Of a stretch of 31,818 bases of DNA, positions 1 to 9,358 are shown piece after piece (the stretch's first letter is position 1; the number at the start of each line of letters is the position of its first letter). Position numbers and translations under genes: made by a program. Origin of the DNA: an uncultured Bacteroidales bacterium (lineage in GTDB: Bacteria > Bacteroidota > Bacteroidia > Bacteroidales > F082); contig CALBNP010000028.1 of NCBI GenBank assembly GCA_937896505.1, positions 1 to 31,818 on the forward strand, given 5' to 3'. Below the pieces are notes generated by a model. That model had not been told where the DNA came from, did no database searches, and saw only the letters and a list, made by a program, of their open reading frames with translations.

Positions 1-2
1 TT

Positions 3-1526
3 CTCGTTGACGCTTTCGAAGGTCCTATGCCCCAAACGCGCTTCGTGCTGCAAAAGGCCATCGAATTGGGTCTGAAGCCAATCGTAGTTATTAATAAGGT
101 GGACAAGCCTAACTGCCGTCCCGATGAAGTTCAGGAAGCCGTTTTCGACCTCATGTTCAACCTTGGTGCCACCGAAGACCAGCTTGATTTCCCAACGGCC
201 TATGGTTCATCGAAGCAAGGCTGGATGTCAGACGATTGGAAACACGAGACAAGTGATGTTTCTCACCTGCTTGACGTCATCATCGACACCATTCCGGAAG
301 CCAAATACGAAGAAGGCACGCCTCAAATGCTGATTACCTCTTTGGATTACAGTTCGTATGTTGGCCGTATCGCCGTGGGTCGTCTGAAACGCGGCACCCT
401 GCAAGCCGGTCAGAACGTTTCGTTAGTGAAGCGTGACGGTTCGTTGGTGAAATCCACCATCAAGGAACTTTACACCTTTGAAGGTCTTGGCAAGGAACGC
501 ACAAAGAATCCGGTCCAAGCCGGCGATATCATCGCTTTGATGGGTCTCGACGATTTTGAAATTGGTGACACCGTTGCCGACTACGAGAATCCGGAAGGCC
601 TCCCTCCTATCAAGGTTGACGAACCTACAATGAGCATGTTGTTCACTATCAACAACTCACCTTTCTTTGGCAAGGAAGGCAAATACGTCACCTCACGTCA
701 CCTTCGTGAAAGACTTTACAAGGAAACCGAGAAGAACCTTGCCCTGAAAGTCGTTGACACCGATTCGCCCGATTCGCTGATGGTTTACGGTCGTGGCATC
801 CTGCACCTCAGCATTCTGGTTGAGACCATGCGCCGCGAAGGCTACGAATTCCAGTTGGGCCAGCCGAAGGTCATCATCAAATACATCGACGACGTGAAGT
901 GCGAACCTGTGGAAAGCCTCACCGTGCTTGTGCCTGAAGACTTCTCGGGCCGCGTTATCGAACAAGTTACCACACGCAAGGGCGAAATGACCCAAATGGA
1001 ACCAAAAGGCGACCGTATGTGTCTGGATTTCGACATTCCATCGAGAGGTCTTATCGGTCTGAGAAACACGCTGTTGACCGTTACCGAAGGCGAAGCCATC
1101 ATTTCGCACCGCTTCAAGGATTACGAACCTTGGAAAGGCGAATTGCCAAGCCGCAACAATGGTGCCCTGATTTCGATGGAAACAGGTCAAGCCATTCCAT
1201 ACGCCATCTGGAAATTGCAGGATAGAGGCACGTTCTTTGTCAATCCGAACGAAGACGTTTACGCTGGTGAAGTCATTGGCGAGAACACCCGTTCAAACGA
1301 TATCGTTCTGAATATCAACAAGGAAAAACACCTTACCAACGTGCGTGCATCAGGCTCCGACGAAGCCATCCGACTGATTCCGCCTGTCAGATTCTCGTTG
1401 GAAGAATACATGGAATACATTCGCGATGACGAATATCTCGAAGTCACGCCTAAGAGCCTGCGCTTGCGCAAAATCATCCTCGACGAGCTGGAACGCAAGA
1501 GAGCCAACCGCCACAATGAGGCATAG
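3..1526 (+). CDS. typA: Ribosome-associated translational GTPase BipA/TypA (5' partial)
   Basis: BipA is a translational GTPase of the EF-G family that binds ribosomes and assists 50S assembly and stress adaptation. The frame is open to the left edge and reads LVDAFEGPMPQTRFVL before the first ATG at 27, so the true start lies outside the window. 507 residues are visible of roughly 600 in the family, which means the P-loop and switch motifs are missing here. The G4 guanine-specificity motif is visible (INKVDKP, coded near 90-110), followed by domain II (beta-barrel), the EF-G-like domains III/V and the BipA-specific C-terminal region with SRGLIGLRN. The gene ends at 1526 with a 115-bp gap to the next gene. 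No hairpin terminator was seen. The family call is secure; the start is not available. Confidence 0.95.
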   Translation, partial: LVDAFEGPMPQTRFVLQKAIELGLKPIVVINKVDKPNCRPDEVQEAVFDLMFNLGATEDQLDFPTAYGSSKQGWMSDDWKHETSDVSHLLDVIIDTIPEAKYEEGTPQMLITSLDYSSYVGRIAVGRLKRGTLQAGQNVSLVKRDGSLVKSTIKELYTFEGLGKERTKNPVQAGDIIALMGLDDFEIGDTVADYENPEGLPPIKVDEPTMSMLFTINNSPFFGKEGKYVTSRHLRERLYKETEKNLALKVVDTDSPDSLMVYGRGILHLSILVETMRREGYEFQLGQPKVIIKYIDDVKCEPVESLTVLVPEDFSGRVIEQVTTRKGEMTQMEPKGDRMCLDFDIPSRGLIGLRNTLLTVTEGEAIISHRFKDYEPWKGELPSRNNGALISMETGQAIPYAIWKLQDRGTFFVNPNEDVYAGEVIGENTRSNDIVLNINKEKHLTNVRASGSDEAIRLIPPVRFSLEEYMEYIRDDEYLEVTPKSLRLRKIILDELERKRANRHNEA

Positions 1527-1641
1527 CCAGTCATAATGGCCGATTGGGAATCAGAAGTCTATCCTCTTCAATGTTTGAGGCGATATGTCTCATCAAGCCT
1601 TTATCATTGATTTGAAAAAGGATTTGTAATAATAAACGACT

Positions 1642-3333
1642 ATGAATATGAAAGATCTTACTTTTACAATCGCATTATCAGTGCTTGTCCTCGGACTAGC
1701 CTCTTGTGAAAACAGTCAGCAGTCACCGGCTACCGATGGCGCATTGAACCCAGTTACTTGTAAGGCAGGTACGTTTGTGGGAAAAGTTGAAAACGGAGTG
1801 ACGAAGTTCTTCGGTATCAAATTCGCCGAAGATCCGTTGGATTACATGTTCGAATTGCCTGTCCCTTATGTCTATCCGGAAGGTGTTCATGAGGTGACGG
1901 AGTTTGCGAATGTTTGCCCTCAGTCCGATGGATATCATCTGGCCGATGTCTCTGGTGAAGATTTTCTTAGCCTCAACATCTGGACAGTTGACAACAGAAT
2001 GGAGAAGAAGCCGGTGATGGTCTTTGTACACGGCGGCGGATGGAGGGTTGGAGGCAACCGTGAGGCACTTTACGATGGTAGTGTGTTCGTGAAGGAGCAT
2101 CCTGATGTGATGTATGTGACCGTTGCATACCGTCTCGGTATGCTTGGTGCCTGCGACCTCGACATGTTCCCAGACGGCGACCAATACAAACAGTCGAAGG
2201 CATTGTGTGTCATGGATTTGGTCTGCGGCCTTCAGTGGCTAAAGGACAACATTGCGGCATTTGGAGGCGACCCGGACAACATCACGATAATGGGCCAGTC
2301 GGCTGGAGGAAACCTTGTATCGACGCTTTGTGTTTCTCCTTATGCCAAGGGATTGTTCAGGAATGCGATTCCACTCAGCGGATCGTTCAGGATGTGCGCT
2401 CATGCCGAAGACCTCACAGGCGACAACAATGCAGCCGTAGCACTTGCCAAAAAATATGACTGCAAGACTGTGGCCGAACTCAAGCAACTCCCTAAGGATG
2501 TAATCATTAAGGAATGTATCGAAGGAGAGATAGCCGCAAGATTGCACAAGCCGATTATAGATGGGGACATCATACCGGATGTTCCGTTCGATGAGATGCT
2601 GAAAGACTTCAAAGGCAATATGATAATGAGCTCCACATGGGATGACGGACGCATTTTCGTTGACCCAAAAGAGATTCTTGAATTGATGCCAGGTGATACA
2701 TACGAAGAACAAATCCAAAACCTGCGCCTGTTCCTGTGCGATATCATTGAAACGTCAAGGTCTGTTGCGACGGAAGAAGACCGTCAGGTTATTGACAAAT
2801 ATCTTTCGCACTTGAGAGATGTCCTCGGGTACAGCGACTGGGCGAGCGCCATTGAATTTACCAACGATGAAGTCTTCTTCGTGCCGGCAGTCAAAACCGC
2901 TTCGGAAGCCGCCCGTTATAATTGCGGAAATGTATATAACCTGGTTTGGGAATCTCCTCGCTTCGGCCCGCGTGATCTCAGGGCAGCACACTCCATAGAC
3001 TTGCCATTCCTGATAGGCACCATTAAGAACGAAGGAATGGTTGAGGATGTTACGAGGGGTGAAGATGTTGACACGACGGGGTGGTTTGCCCTCAGCGACA
3101 GGGTCAGGGATCTGCTTGTATGCTTCATGAAGACGGGCAAGCCTACAGATGACGAGACGGTTTTCCGTCAGTTCGACCAGAAACATGGCTGGACAACCGT
3201 CGTGCGCTCAGCCGATGAAATCTTCTCGATGCCTTTGCCCAAGCCCGAGCGTGTCGAATTGTTGTGGCCACACGAACGAAGCTTTTTCCTGGATGCCGGA
3301 CTTGGTGGAGACATCACGCAACACGGGAATTGA
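1642..3333 (+). CDS. Lipoprotein type-B carboxylesterase (alpha/beta hydrolase)
   Basis: A 563-aa protein of the carboxylesterase type B family, which hydrolyses carboxylic esters. The N-terminus is a lipoprotein signal peptide with lipobox LASC (Cys22), so it is probably anchored in the periplasm or outer membrane. The oxyanion-hole motif HGGGW lies at 130-134, the nucleophile elbow GQSAGG places the catalytic Ser at 220, and the probable catalytic His is His450 in AAHSIDLPF. The length is normal for the family. The gene stands alone, with a strong hairpin terminator 58 bp downstream. The substrate cannot be predicted; para-nitrobenzyl-esterase-like, acetylxylan or feruloyl esterase activity are all possible. 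The ATG at 1642 is chosen because the signal peptide starts there. Confidence 0.88.
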   Translation: MNMKDLTFTIALSVLVLGLASCENSQQSPATDGALNPVTCKAGTFVGKVENGVTKFFGIKFAEDPLDYMFELPVPYVYPEGVHEVTEFANVCPQSDGYHLADVSGEDFLSLNIWTVDNRMEKKPVMVFVHGGGWRVGGNREALYDGSVFVKEHPDVMYVTVAYRLGMLGACDLDMFPDGDQYKQSKALCVMDLVCGLQWLKDNIAAFGGDPDNITIMGQSAGGNLVSTLCVSPYAKGLFRNAIPLSGSFRMCAHAEDLTGDNNAAVALAKKYDCKTVAELKQLPKDVIIKECIEGEIAARLHKPIIDGDIIPDVPFDEMLKDFKGNMIMSSTWDDGRIFVDPKEILELMPGDTYEEQIQNLRLFLCDIIETSRSVATEEDRQVIDKYLSHLRDVLGYSDWASAIEFTNDEVFFVPAVKTASEAARYNCGNVYNLVWESPRFGPRDLRAAHSIDLPFLIGTIKNEGMVEDVTRGEDVDTTGWFALSDRVRDLLVCFMKTGKPTDDETVFRQFDQKHGWTTVVRSADEIFSMPLPKPERVELLWPHERSFFLDAGLGGDITQHGN

Positions 3334-3391
3334 TCTGACAATCACAAGGCGGTACTTGCGAAATATGTTATAACGCAAAATTAATTCAAGG

Positions 3392-3418
3392 AAGTCGGAT
3401 GTTTCATCCGACTTTTTT
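3392..3418 (+). terminator. Rho-independent terminator after the carboxylesterase
   Basis: A perfect 10-bp stem (AAGTCGGATG at 3392-3401 pairing with CATCCGACTT at 3405-3414) with a TTT loop, followed by further T residues to 3418. Confidence 0.9.
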
Positions 3419-3512
3419 CGTAATATTGCAAACTTATTGAGAGCCGCCCGCCACACTTGGCGGCAATTGCCGAAGTTTATCGGAAATTATTGATAATCAA
3501 AAAGAAAGCACT

Positions 3513-4115
3513 ATGTCGAGAATAAAAAGGACACTTATTATCATATTCGTTGCATTAGGATTTTCCTCTTGCGAAGTAATGAACCAGGTCGCTAATCAGG
3601 CCGCCCAGATGTACAACCTGGTAAATTGCACATTCGATTTCAACAATGTCAACAACATCCAGATGTTAGGCATCAACCTGAACAAAGGCATGACGAAAAA
3701 CGACCTGAACGTTTCACAACTTCTCACCCTTACCAACGCATTGATAAACAAGAGTCTACCAGTTTCCTTTAACGTAAATCTGGATATCGACAATCCCAAC
3801 TCCATTACAGCCGCCATGACGAAAATGGACTATGTGCTCACCCTCAACGGGAAGCAAGTTGCCAACACCACGCTCAACCAAGGCATCAATATTCCCGCCA
3901 ATTCAAAAGGTTCGGTTTCGATTCCGATTACCACCGATTTGTTCCAACTTTTCAGCGGCGAATCGGCTGATGCCATTGTAAACCTGGCATTTAAACTGGC
4001 TGGTGCAAGCAGCGAACCTGTCAATGTCGGCATAAAAGTCAAGCCTTACATCAACATCAATGGTCGTCAAATGGCTTTCCCCGATTACATTACCTTAAAC
4101 AAAGCATTACAATAA
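3513..4115 (+). CDS. LEA14-like (LEA type 2 / WHy-domain) lipoprotein
   Basis: A 200-aa protein with a lipoprotein signal peptide (hydrophobic stretch, then FSSC with Cys20). The mature part resembles the LEA type 2 / WHy fold: a single beta-sandwich with the recurring pattern of NVNLDIDNPNSI, then TLNQGINIPANSKGS, then a final VNVGIKVKPYI strand. In bacteria such proteins are small exported or lipid-anchored proteins of uncertain function, sometimes linked to stress tolerance. It is followed after 19 bp by a membrane protein in the same direction, suggesting a two-gene operon. A near-consensus -7 box (TAATATTG, 3421-3428) lies upstream. The family call rests on sequence pattern only. Confidence 0.7.
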   Translation: MSRIKRTLIIIFVALGFSSCEVMNQVANQAAQMYNLVNCTFDFNNVNNIQMLGINLNKGMTKNDLNVSQLLTLTNALINKSLPVSFNVNLDIDNPNSITAAMTKMDYVLTLNGKQVANTTLNQGINIPANSKGSVSIPITTDLFQLFSGESADAIVNLAFKLAGASSEPVNVGIKVKPYININGRQMAFPDYITLNKALQ

Positions 4116-4134
4116 CATAACACACACCATTCCT

Positions 4135-4902
4135 ATGGCAGAATACCCAGAGAAGCATTACAGCATTGATGCTGGCGATGGCAAAAAGATGGAAGGATGT
4201 CCTTACTCTCTTTATGAAGATGGACAAGATGTTGTCAATTTCATCATTCCTCCCAAGGGCTACAAGTTTGTCGGATTCAAACTTGTCGAACTTCCCAACA
4301 ACCAAATTTACGATGGCAAGTTGATTGCATTATATGAGAAAGAACCCATTTCAAACATCCTTGCCGCCAACCTCTGGAAAATTTTGCTTGGCGTGGCTGT
4401 TGTAGCCATTATCGTCTTGATTATCGTTTTGGCTTCAAGCATTTCCAAATCACCCAAGCAGACTCCCGTGAAGCCTGCTGAACCGACCGAATTGCCGACC
4501 CCAATCATTGATACCCTCATTTCGGATACGCTCGCTTTGGTAACCGACACCATTTCCGATTCCATCCAAAATGATTCGACAGGTATCATCCTTGACCTTT
4601 CTGACCGAATAACCGTTCCGGAAGAAAATACGCAACCTACCGACCCAAATGTCGCTTTCAAGCAAGAATTTTGGGATTTGATACACGCAAGGACCATCCA
4701 GATGGACGCATACGATGCCCTTTTCAAGAATTACAAGGACAAAGCCTCCGACGAAGAATATGAATATCTCAGACTTACCGTACTCAAAGACTGGGCAACC
4801 TACAAAGTTTGGTACAACAAGCTGAAAAAGATACCTGAAGACAAGCTAAAATCCATCGAAACGGTCAGCCAACTGATTCAGGAACTGGATGCAGTGGAAT
4901 GA
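4135..4902 (+). CDS. Single-pass membrane protein of unknown function
   Basis: A 255-aa protein I do not recognise. Residues 1-70 form a small soluble domain rich in beta strands (FIIPPKGYKFVGFKLVEL). Residues about 82-103 are one clear transmembrane helix (LLGVAVVAIIVLIIVLASS). Residues 105-175 are a low-complexity linker rich in Pro, Thr, Asp and Ser, and about 178-255 is a predicted helical domain with many charged residues (EEYEYLRLTVLKDWATYKVWY). The layout suggests a cytoplasmic N-terminal domain and a periplasmic C-terminal domain on a flexible stalk, or the reverse. It follows the LEA14-like lipoprotein by 19 bp, so the two may act together at the envelope. No enzyme motif is visible. 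Confidence 0.75.
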   Translation: MAEYPEKHYSIDAGDGKKMEGCPYSLYEDGQDVVNFIIPPKGYKFVGFKLVELPNNQIYDGKLIALYEKEPISNILAANLWKILLGVAVVAIIVLIIVLASSISKSPKQTPVKPAEPTELPTPIIDTLISDTLALVTDTISDSIQNDSTGIILDLSDRITVPEENTQPTDPNVAFKQEFWDLIHARTIQMDAYDALFKNYKDKASDEEYEYLRLTVLKDWATYKVWYNKLKKIPEDKLKSIETVSQLIQELDAVE

Positions 4903-4927
4903 TGTGGAATTGAGAATAACACAAAGT

Positions 4928-5074
4928 GACGCTTCGGCTCCGCTCAGCGTCCAATAAGTCAAAAAAAAATCAACGCTTCGGTTCCGCTCAGCGTCCCACA
5001 AAGTCCCAAAGTCAAATTGTCCCTCAGTCCCAAAGTCAAATTGTCCCTCAGTCCCAAAGTCAAATTGTCCCCAA
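4928..5074. repeat. Repeat cluster in the gcvP leader: two palindromic units and a 24-bp triplet
   Basis: Two near-identical copies of a palindromic unit (GACGCTTCGGCTCCGCTCAG at 4928, ending GCGTCC at 4952; second copy 4972-4996) are followed by three direct copies of a 24-bp unit that starts GTCCCAAAGTCAAATTGTCC (5003-5026, 5027-5050, and 5051-5074 with a variant end). The palindromic unit is related to the one at 15263-15367. The repeat block lies directly upstream of gcvP and is free of stop codons in the gcvP frame, so automatic annotation may wrongly extend the gene into it. Confidence 0.85.
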
Positions 5075-5114
5075 GTCAATTCAACAACAAACAACAAACA
5101 TAAACAACAAGACA

Positions 5115-7979
5115 ATGATTAACAACAACTTCATCAACCGTCACAATGGCCCAACCGCATCGGATGCTGAAAAGATGCTCAAGGTCATCGGCGTTGAATC
5201 GCAAGAACAGCTCGTCAGCGAGATCATCTCTCCAGAAATCCGCCTGCCCAAAGACCTCAACATCGGTCGCGGCATGAACGAATACGAGTGCATCAGCCAT
5301 CTCAAGGCATTGGGTGCCAAGAACAAGCAATTCCGCACCTACATTGGTCTGGGTTACTACAACACCATCACTCCAGGTGTCATTACCCGCAACATCCTTG
5401 AGAATCCAGGTTGGTACACCTCTTATACCCCTTACCAGGCAGAAGTTTCGCAAGGCCGTCTTGAGGCTCTAGTCAACTTCCAGACCGTCATCAGCGACCT
5501 CACCGGAATGCCTTTGGCCAACGCTTCGTTGCTCGACGAAGGTACCGCTGCCGCCGAAGCCATGCTCATGTTCTGGCATGCCCGTAGCCGCGCCCAAGTG
5601 AAGGCTGGCGTGAAGAGATTCTTCGTGGCCAACGACGTGTTCCCACAAAGCATCGAAGTCATCAAGACCCGCGCTCACTTCCAAGGCATCGAAGTGGTGG
5701 TTGACGACATCAGCAACTTCACCTGCGGTGAAGACTTCTTCGGTGTGTTGCTCCAATGCCCTAACCAGTTTGGTGAAATCGTTGACAACCGCGCCAAGGT
5801 TGCCGAATGGAAAGCCAAAGGCATGCAAGTTGCCGTTGCCGCCGACCTTCTGAGCCTCGTGCTCATCACCCCTCCAGGCGAATGGGGTGCCGACGTCGTT
5901 CTCGGTTCGAACCAACGTTTTGGTCTGCCAATGGGATTTGGCGGTCCTCATGCCGGTTACTTCGCCACCACCGAAGCCTACAAGCGCGAAATGCCAGGCC
6001 GTATCATCGGTATCTCCATCGATGCTCTCGGCAACCCAGCCTATCGTCTGGCCCTGCAAACCCGCGAACAACATATCAAGCGCGAAAAGGCCACTTCCAA
6101 CATCTGCACCGCTCAGGCTCTGCTCGCCATCATGTCGGGCTTCTATGCCATCTACCACGGTCCAGATGGATTGACCGAAATCGCCCGTCACATCAACTGC
6201 CTTGCTGGAAAACTCACTTCCGAAATGGCAAAATACGGCGTGAAGCAACTCAACAAGCACTTCTTCGACACCCTGCTGTTCGAAATGCCAGAAGGCGTTT
6301 GCACCTGCAAGGTCAACAAGGTGGCTCTTGAGCACCAGATGAACTTCCGCATCATCGACGAAAAGCACTTCGGCATCAGTATCGACGAAACCACCGCTAA
6401 GGAAGACATCAACGAAATCGTGGCTGTGGTGTGCGAAGCCATGAACGTGAAACACGAAGACCTTGTTTGCGACTCAAGCTGCAAGAACTTCAACGGCATC
6501 CAAGAAGAGATGCGTCGCACCTCCAAGTTCATGCAGGCTCCTCTGTTCTTCAACTACCGCAGCGAGACCGACATGATGCGTTACATGAAGAAACTCGAAA
6601 ACCGCGACCTCAGCCTCAACCGTTGCATGATTCCTCTGGGAAGCTGCACCATGAAGCTGAATCCAGCCACCTCGATGTTTGCCCTCAGCTGGCCAGAATT
6701 TGGCAACATCCACCCATTTGTTCCTGCTGACCAAGTGGAAGGCTACCTCGAACTCATCGACGAGCTCACCAAGGACCTCTGCGAGATCACAGGCTTCAAG
6801 GGCATGAGCTTCATGCCTAACTCAGGTGCAAGTGGCGAATATGCAGGTTTGCTCACCATCCGTCGTTACCAAGAAGCCAACGGCCAAGGTCACCGCAACA
6901 TCTGCCTCATTCCCGCTTCGGCTCACGGCACCAACCCAGCATCGGCTGCCATGGCTGGTATGCAAGTCGTCGTCGTGGCTTGCGACGAACACGGCAACAT
7001 CAACCTCGAAGATGCCAAGGCAAAGGCTGAACAATATAAGGACAACCTCGCTGCCTTCATGGTTACCTATCCTTCGACCCACGGCATTTACGAAGACGGC
7101 ATCCGCACCCTCGTGAAACTCGTTCACGACAATGGCGGTCAAGTATATATGGACGGTGCTAACATGAACGCCCAAGTTGGTCTGACCAGCCCCGGCTTCA
7201 TCGGTGCCGACGTCTGCCACCTCAACCTGCACAAGACCTTTGCTATCCCTCACGGCGGTGGCGGTCCTGGCGTTGGTCCTATCGGTGTGGCTGAACACCT
7301 GAAACCATACCTGCCTTCGCACATCCTGTTCCAATGCGGTGGCGAAAAGCAAGAAGGTGCCGTTTCGGCTGCTCCATTCGGCAGCGCTCAAATTCTCACC
7401 ATCACCTACTGCTATATCAAGATGCTGGGCGGTGAAGGTCTGAAAAAAGCCACCATGGGTGCCATCATGAACGCCAACTACCTGAAGGAACGTCTGAAAG
7501 ACTACTATCCAATCCTCTATACAGGCAATCACGGCCATGTGGCTCACGAGATGATTCTCGACATCAACGCCATCAACAAGAACGTCGGCGTAGCCGCCAT
7601 CGACATCGCCAAGCGTTTGATGGACTTCGGTTTCCACGCTCCAACCGTGGCCTTCCCTGTCCACGAGACCTTGATGGTTGAACCTACCGAAAGCGAACCT
7701 ATCGCCGAACTCGACCGCTTCGTCGAAGCCATGATCCAGATCCGCAAGGAAATCAAGGACATCGAAGAAGGCCGTGCCGAAAAGGGCAACAACATCATCT
7801 CGCACGCTCCTTACACAGCCGAAATGCTGATGAGCAGCAACTGGGAATTCCCATTTAGCCGCGAAGAAGCCGGTTTCCCGATGAAGAGCGACGTCCAGGA
7901 CAAGTACTTCCCACACGTCACCCGCATCGACGATGCCTACGGCGACAGAAACCTGGTCTGCAAGATTAGTGCTGAATAA
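5115..7979 (+). CDS. gcvP: Glycine dehydrogenase (decarboxylating), glycine cleavage P-protein
   Basis: The P-protein decarboxylates glycine with pyridoxal phosphate and passes the aminomethyl group to the H-protein lipoyl arm, in the cytoplasmic glycine cleavage complex. From the ATG at 5115 it is 954 aa, the normal length for the fused single-chain form: both the N-terminal (alpha-like) and C-terminal (beta-like) halves are present. The PLP lysine is Lys707 in HLNLHKTFAIPHGGGGPG, the family signature. I choose 5115 because MINNNFINRHNGP matches the usual family N-terminus. The frame stays open upstream to a GTG at 4926 only because it crosses the repeat cluster. No gcvT or gcvH is adjacent. 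No glycine riboswitch is visible in the leader. A strong terminator follows. Confidence 0.97.
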   Translation: MINNNFINRHNGPTASDAEKMLKVIGVESQEQLVSEIISPEIRLPKDLNIGRGMNEYECISHLKALGAKNKQFRTYIGLGYYNTITPGVITRNILENPGWYTSYTPYQAEVSQGRLEALVNFQTVISDLTGMPLANASLLDEGTAAAEAMLMFWHARSRAQVKAGVKRFFVANDVFPQSIEVIKTRAHFQGIEVVVDDISNFTCGEDFFGVLLQCPNQFGEIVDNRAKVAEWKAKGMQVAVAADLLSLVLITPPGEWGADVVLGSNQRFGLPMGFGGPHAGYFATTEAYKREMPGRIIGISIDALGNPAYRLALQTREQHIKREKATSNICTAQALLAIMSGFYAIYHGPDGLTEIARHINCLAGKLTSEMAKYGVKQLNKHFFDTLLFEMPEGVCTCKVNKVALEHQMNFRIIDEKHFGISIDETTAKEDINEIVAVVCEAMNVKHEDLVCDSSCKNFNGIQEEMRRTSKFMQAPLFFNYRSETDMMRYMKKLENRDLSLNRCMIPLGSCTMKLNPATSMFALSWPEFGNIHPFVPADQVEGYLELIDELTKDLCEITGFKGMSFMPNSGASGEYAGLLTIRRYQEANGQGHRNICLIPASAHGTNPASAAMAGMQVVVVACDEHGNINLEDAKAKAEQYKDNLAAFMVTYPSTHGIYEDGIRTLVKLVHDNGGQVYMDGANMNAQVGLTSPGFIGADVCHLNLHKTFAIPHGGGGPGVGPIGVAEHLKPYLPSHILFQCGGEKQEGAVSAAPFGSAQILTITYCYIKMLGGEGLKKATMGAIMNANYLKERLKDYYPILYTGNHGHVAHEMILDINAINKNVGVAAIDIAKRLMDFGFHAPTVAFPVHETLMVEPTESEPIAELDRFVEAMIQIRKEIKDIEEGRAEKGNNIISHAPYTAEMLMSSNWEFPFSREEAGFPMKSDVQDKYFPHVTRIDDAYGDRNLVCKISAE

Positions 7980-7994
7980 TCAGCAAATTATGAA

Positions 7995-8032
7995 ATAGGG
8001 TGTATCTAAAAAGGTACACCCTATATTTTTTT
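7995..8032 (+). terminator. Rho-independent terminator of gcvP
   Basis: A perfect 10-bp stem (ATAGGGTGTA at 7995-8004 with TACACCCTAT at 8015-8024) is followed by A and a run of T residues. Confidence 0.93.
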
Positions 8033-8139
8033 GGTGGGTAATATACATTTTAACCCCAGAATAATGGGTGTAAATGGAACGGTTATGGATGTTAGGGCTA
8101 TCAAAAAGGCAGATTGTATCTTGTTATATCTTTCAGCTT

Positions 8140-8691
8140 CTAATATTCTTTCACATATCGAGCCCGCTCGCCGCCGATGAGTTTGGGACGACAGAAGGCT
8201 GCCACAACGTGGGCTTGGCCTATCAAGGCTGGCTTGAGGTGCACGGGCACGGCTACGGGTTTCAGATGCATGCCAATCAGCGTGTCGCCGATGTCGAGAC
8301 CGGCCGAGGCTTGGATGCGTTCCACGACGACGGGATGCTGGAAGCCATAATAGGCTGCCGTGGCAAACGATCCGCCGCCATGAAGCCAAGGCACCACGCT
8401 GACGGGTTCGTAGCCATAACGCAAAGCGCAAGCTTCTTCCACCACCAAGGCACGGTTGAGGTGCTCGCAACACTGGCAAGCCAGAAACAGGCCTCTCGAC
8501 TCCACCACCCTACGGGCAGTCTCGAAGATGGTCTTCCCTATCTCTTCGCTTGAGTTCTTACCAATCAGTCCGCCGTTCACCTCACTCGATGAGCAGCCGA
8601 TCACAAACACCGACCCCTCGCGTTGTGGATGGTCGGTCAACAGTCCAGAAATGATTTGTTCCGTCTGTCGTGCTATTTCATTTAAATCCAT
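8140..8691 (-). CDS. YwlG/UPF0340 (DUF436) family protein
   Basis: A 183-aa protein matching the UPF0340/YwlG family (TIGR01440), whose function is not established. Family features visible are the N-terminal helix (QTEQIISGLL), the strand VFVIGCSSSEVNGGLIGKNS, the stretch LFLACQCCEHLNRALVVE with three cysteines, and the closing GQAHVVAAFCRPKLIGGERA. The length is that of the complete family. It starts 4 bp after the end of the endonuclease III gene on the same strand, so the two are probably one operon. No signal peptide was seen, so it is probably cytoplasmic. Confidence 0.88.
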   Translation of the reverse strand: MDLNEIARQTEQIISGLLTDHPQREGSVFVIGCSSSEVNGGLIGKNSSEEIGKTIFETARRVVESRGLFLACQCCEHLNRALVVEEACALRYGYEPVSVVPWLHGGGSFATAAYYGFQHPVVVERIQASAGLDIGDTLIGMHLKPVAVPVHLKPALIGQAHVVAAFCRPKLIGGERARYVKEY

Positions 8692-8695
8692 ATCG

Positions 8696-9349
8696 TTATA
8701 TCTTTTCTGGGCACTGAGCGGCCTTAAAGTAATCGCAAATCGCTGTTATTCCGCACTGTTCGCATTTCGGTTTGCGGGCGAGGCAGGTGTAACGGCCATG
8801 AAGTATGAGCCAATGATGGGCTTTCGACAGCACTTTCTTCGGGAAATGCTTCACCAAAACACGTTCGGTTTCCAGGACATTCTTCGAGTTCTTGGTCAGG
8901 CCAATGCGGTTGGCGACACGAAACACATGCGTATCAACAGGCATGGCTGGTTGTCCGAAAGCCACAGCCATCATCACGTTGGCGGTCTTTCGCCCCACTC
9001 CCGGCAAGCGTTGCAAGTCATCGAGATTATCAGGAACGACGCCACCGAAATCATCCACCAAGGTCTTGGCCATGCCATATAGGTTCTTTGCCTTATTGTT
9101 AGGATAGGAAATGGATTTGATAAAGGTGTAGATTTCCTCCACCGACGAAGCCGCCATGTCGTGAGGTGTAGGGAAACGCTGAAACAGCAATGGTGTTGTC
9201 ATGTTGACGCGCTTGTCGGTGCATTGTGCCGATAAAATCACAGCCACGAGAAGCTCATACGGATTGCTGAATTTCAATTCCGACTCGGCGACAGGCATAG
9301 CCACCTCGAAATAGTCAGTGAAGGCGTTGTATTTCTCCTGAAGAGTCAT
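8696..9349 (-). CDS. nth: Endonuclease III (DNA glycosylase/AP lyase)
   Basis: Removes oxidised pyrimidines from DNA and nicks the abasic site (base excision repair). 217 aa, the normal length. The helix-hairpin-helix LPGVGRKTA carries the catalytic Lys121, and the catalytic Asp is Asp139 in PVDTHV. The [4Fe-4S] cluster ligands follow the C-X6-C-X2-C-X5-C pattern at Cys189, 196, 199 and 205. All key residues are present, so it should be active. It is the first gene of a probable two-gene operon with the downstream YwlG-like gene. The ATG at 9349 gives the standard N-terminus. Confidence 0.96.
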   Translation of the reverse strand: MTLQEKYNAFTDYFEVAMPVAESELKFSNPYELLVAVILSAQCTDKRVNMTTPLLFQRFPTPHDMAASSVEEIYTFIKSISYPNNKAKNLYGMAKTLVDDFGGVVPDNLDDLQRLPGVGRKTANVMMAVAFGQPAMPVDTHVFRVANRIGLTKNSKNVLETERVLVKHFPKKVLSKAHHWLILHGRYTCLARKPKCEQCGITAICDYFKAAQCPEKI

Positions 9350-9358
9350 TGGTCAACT

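Noticed and set aside
5003..5074. Possible small CRISPR-like array
   Set aside because: The 24-bp units are directly adjacent with no spacers and no cas genes are near.
4926..5114. GTG start and N-terminal extension of gcvP
   Set aside because: The extra codons are made from palindromic and tandem repeats; the family N-terminus begins at 5115.
4903..5114. Glycine riboswitch before gcvP
   Set aside because: The leader is almost entirely repeat DNA with no recognisable riboswitch core.
5469..7916. Long minus-strand open frames opposite gcvP (about 330 and 360 codons)
   Set aside because: They are mirror frames caused by the codon bias of gcvP, with no family resemblance or start signals.
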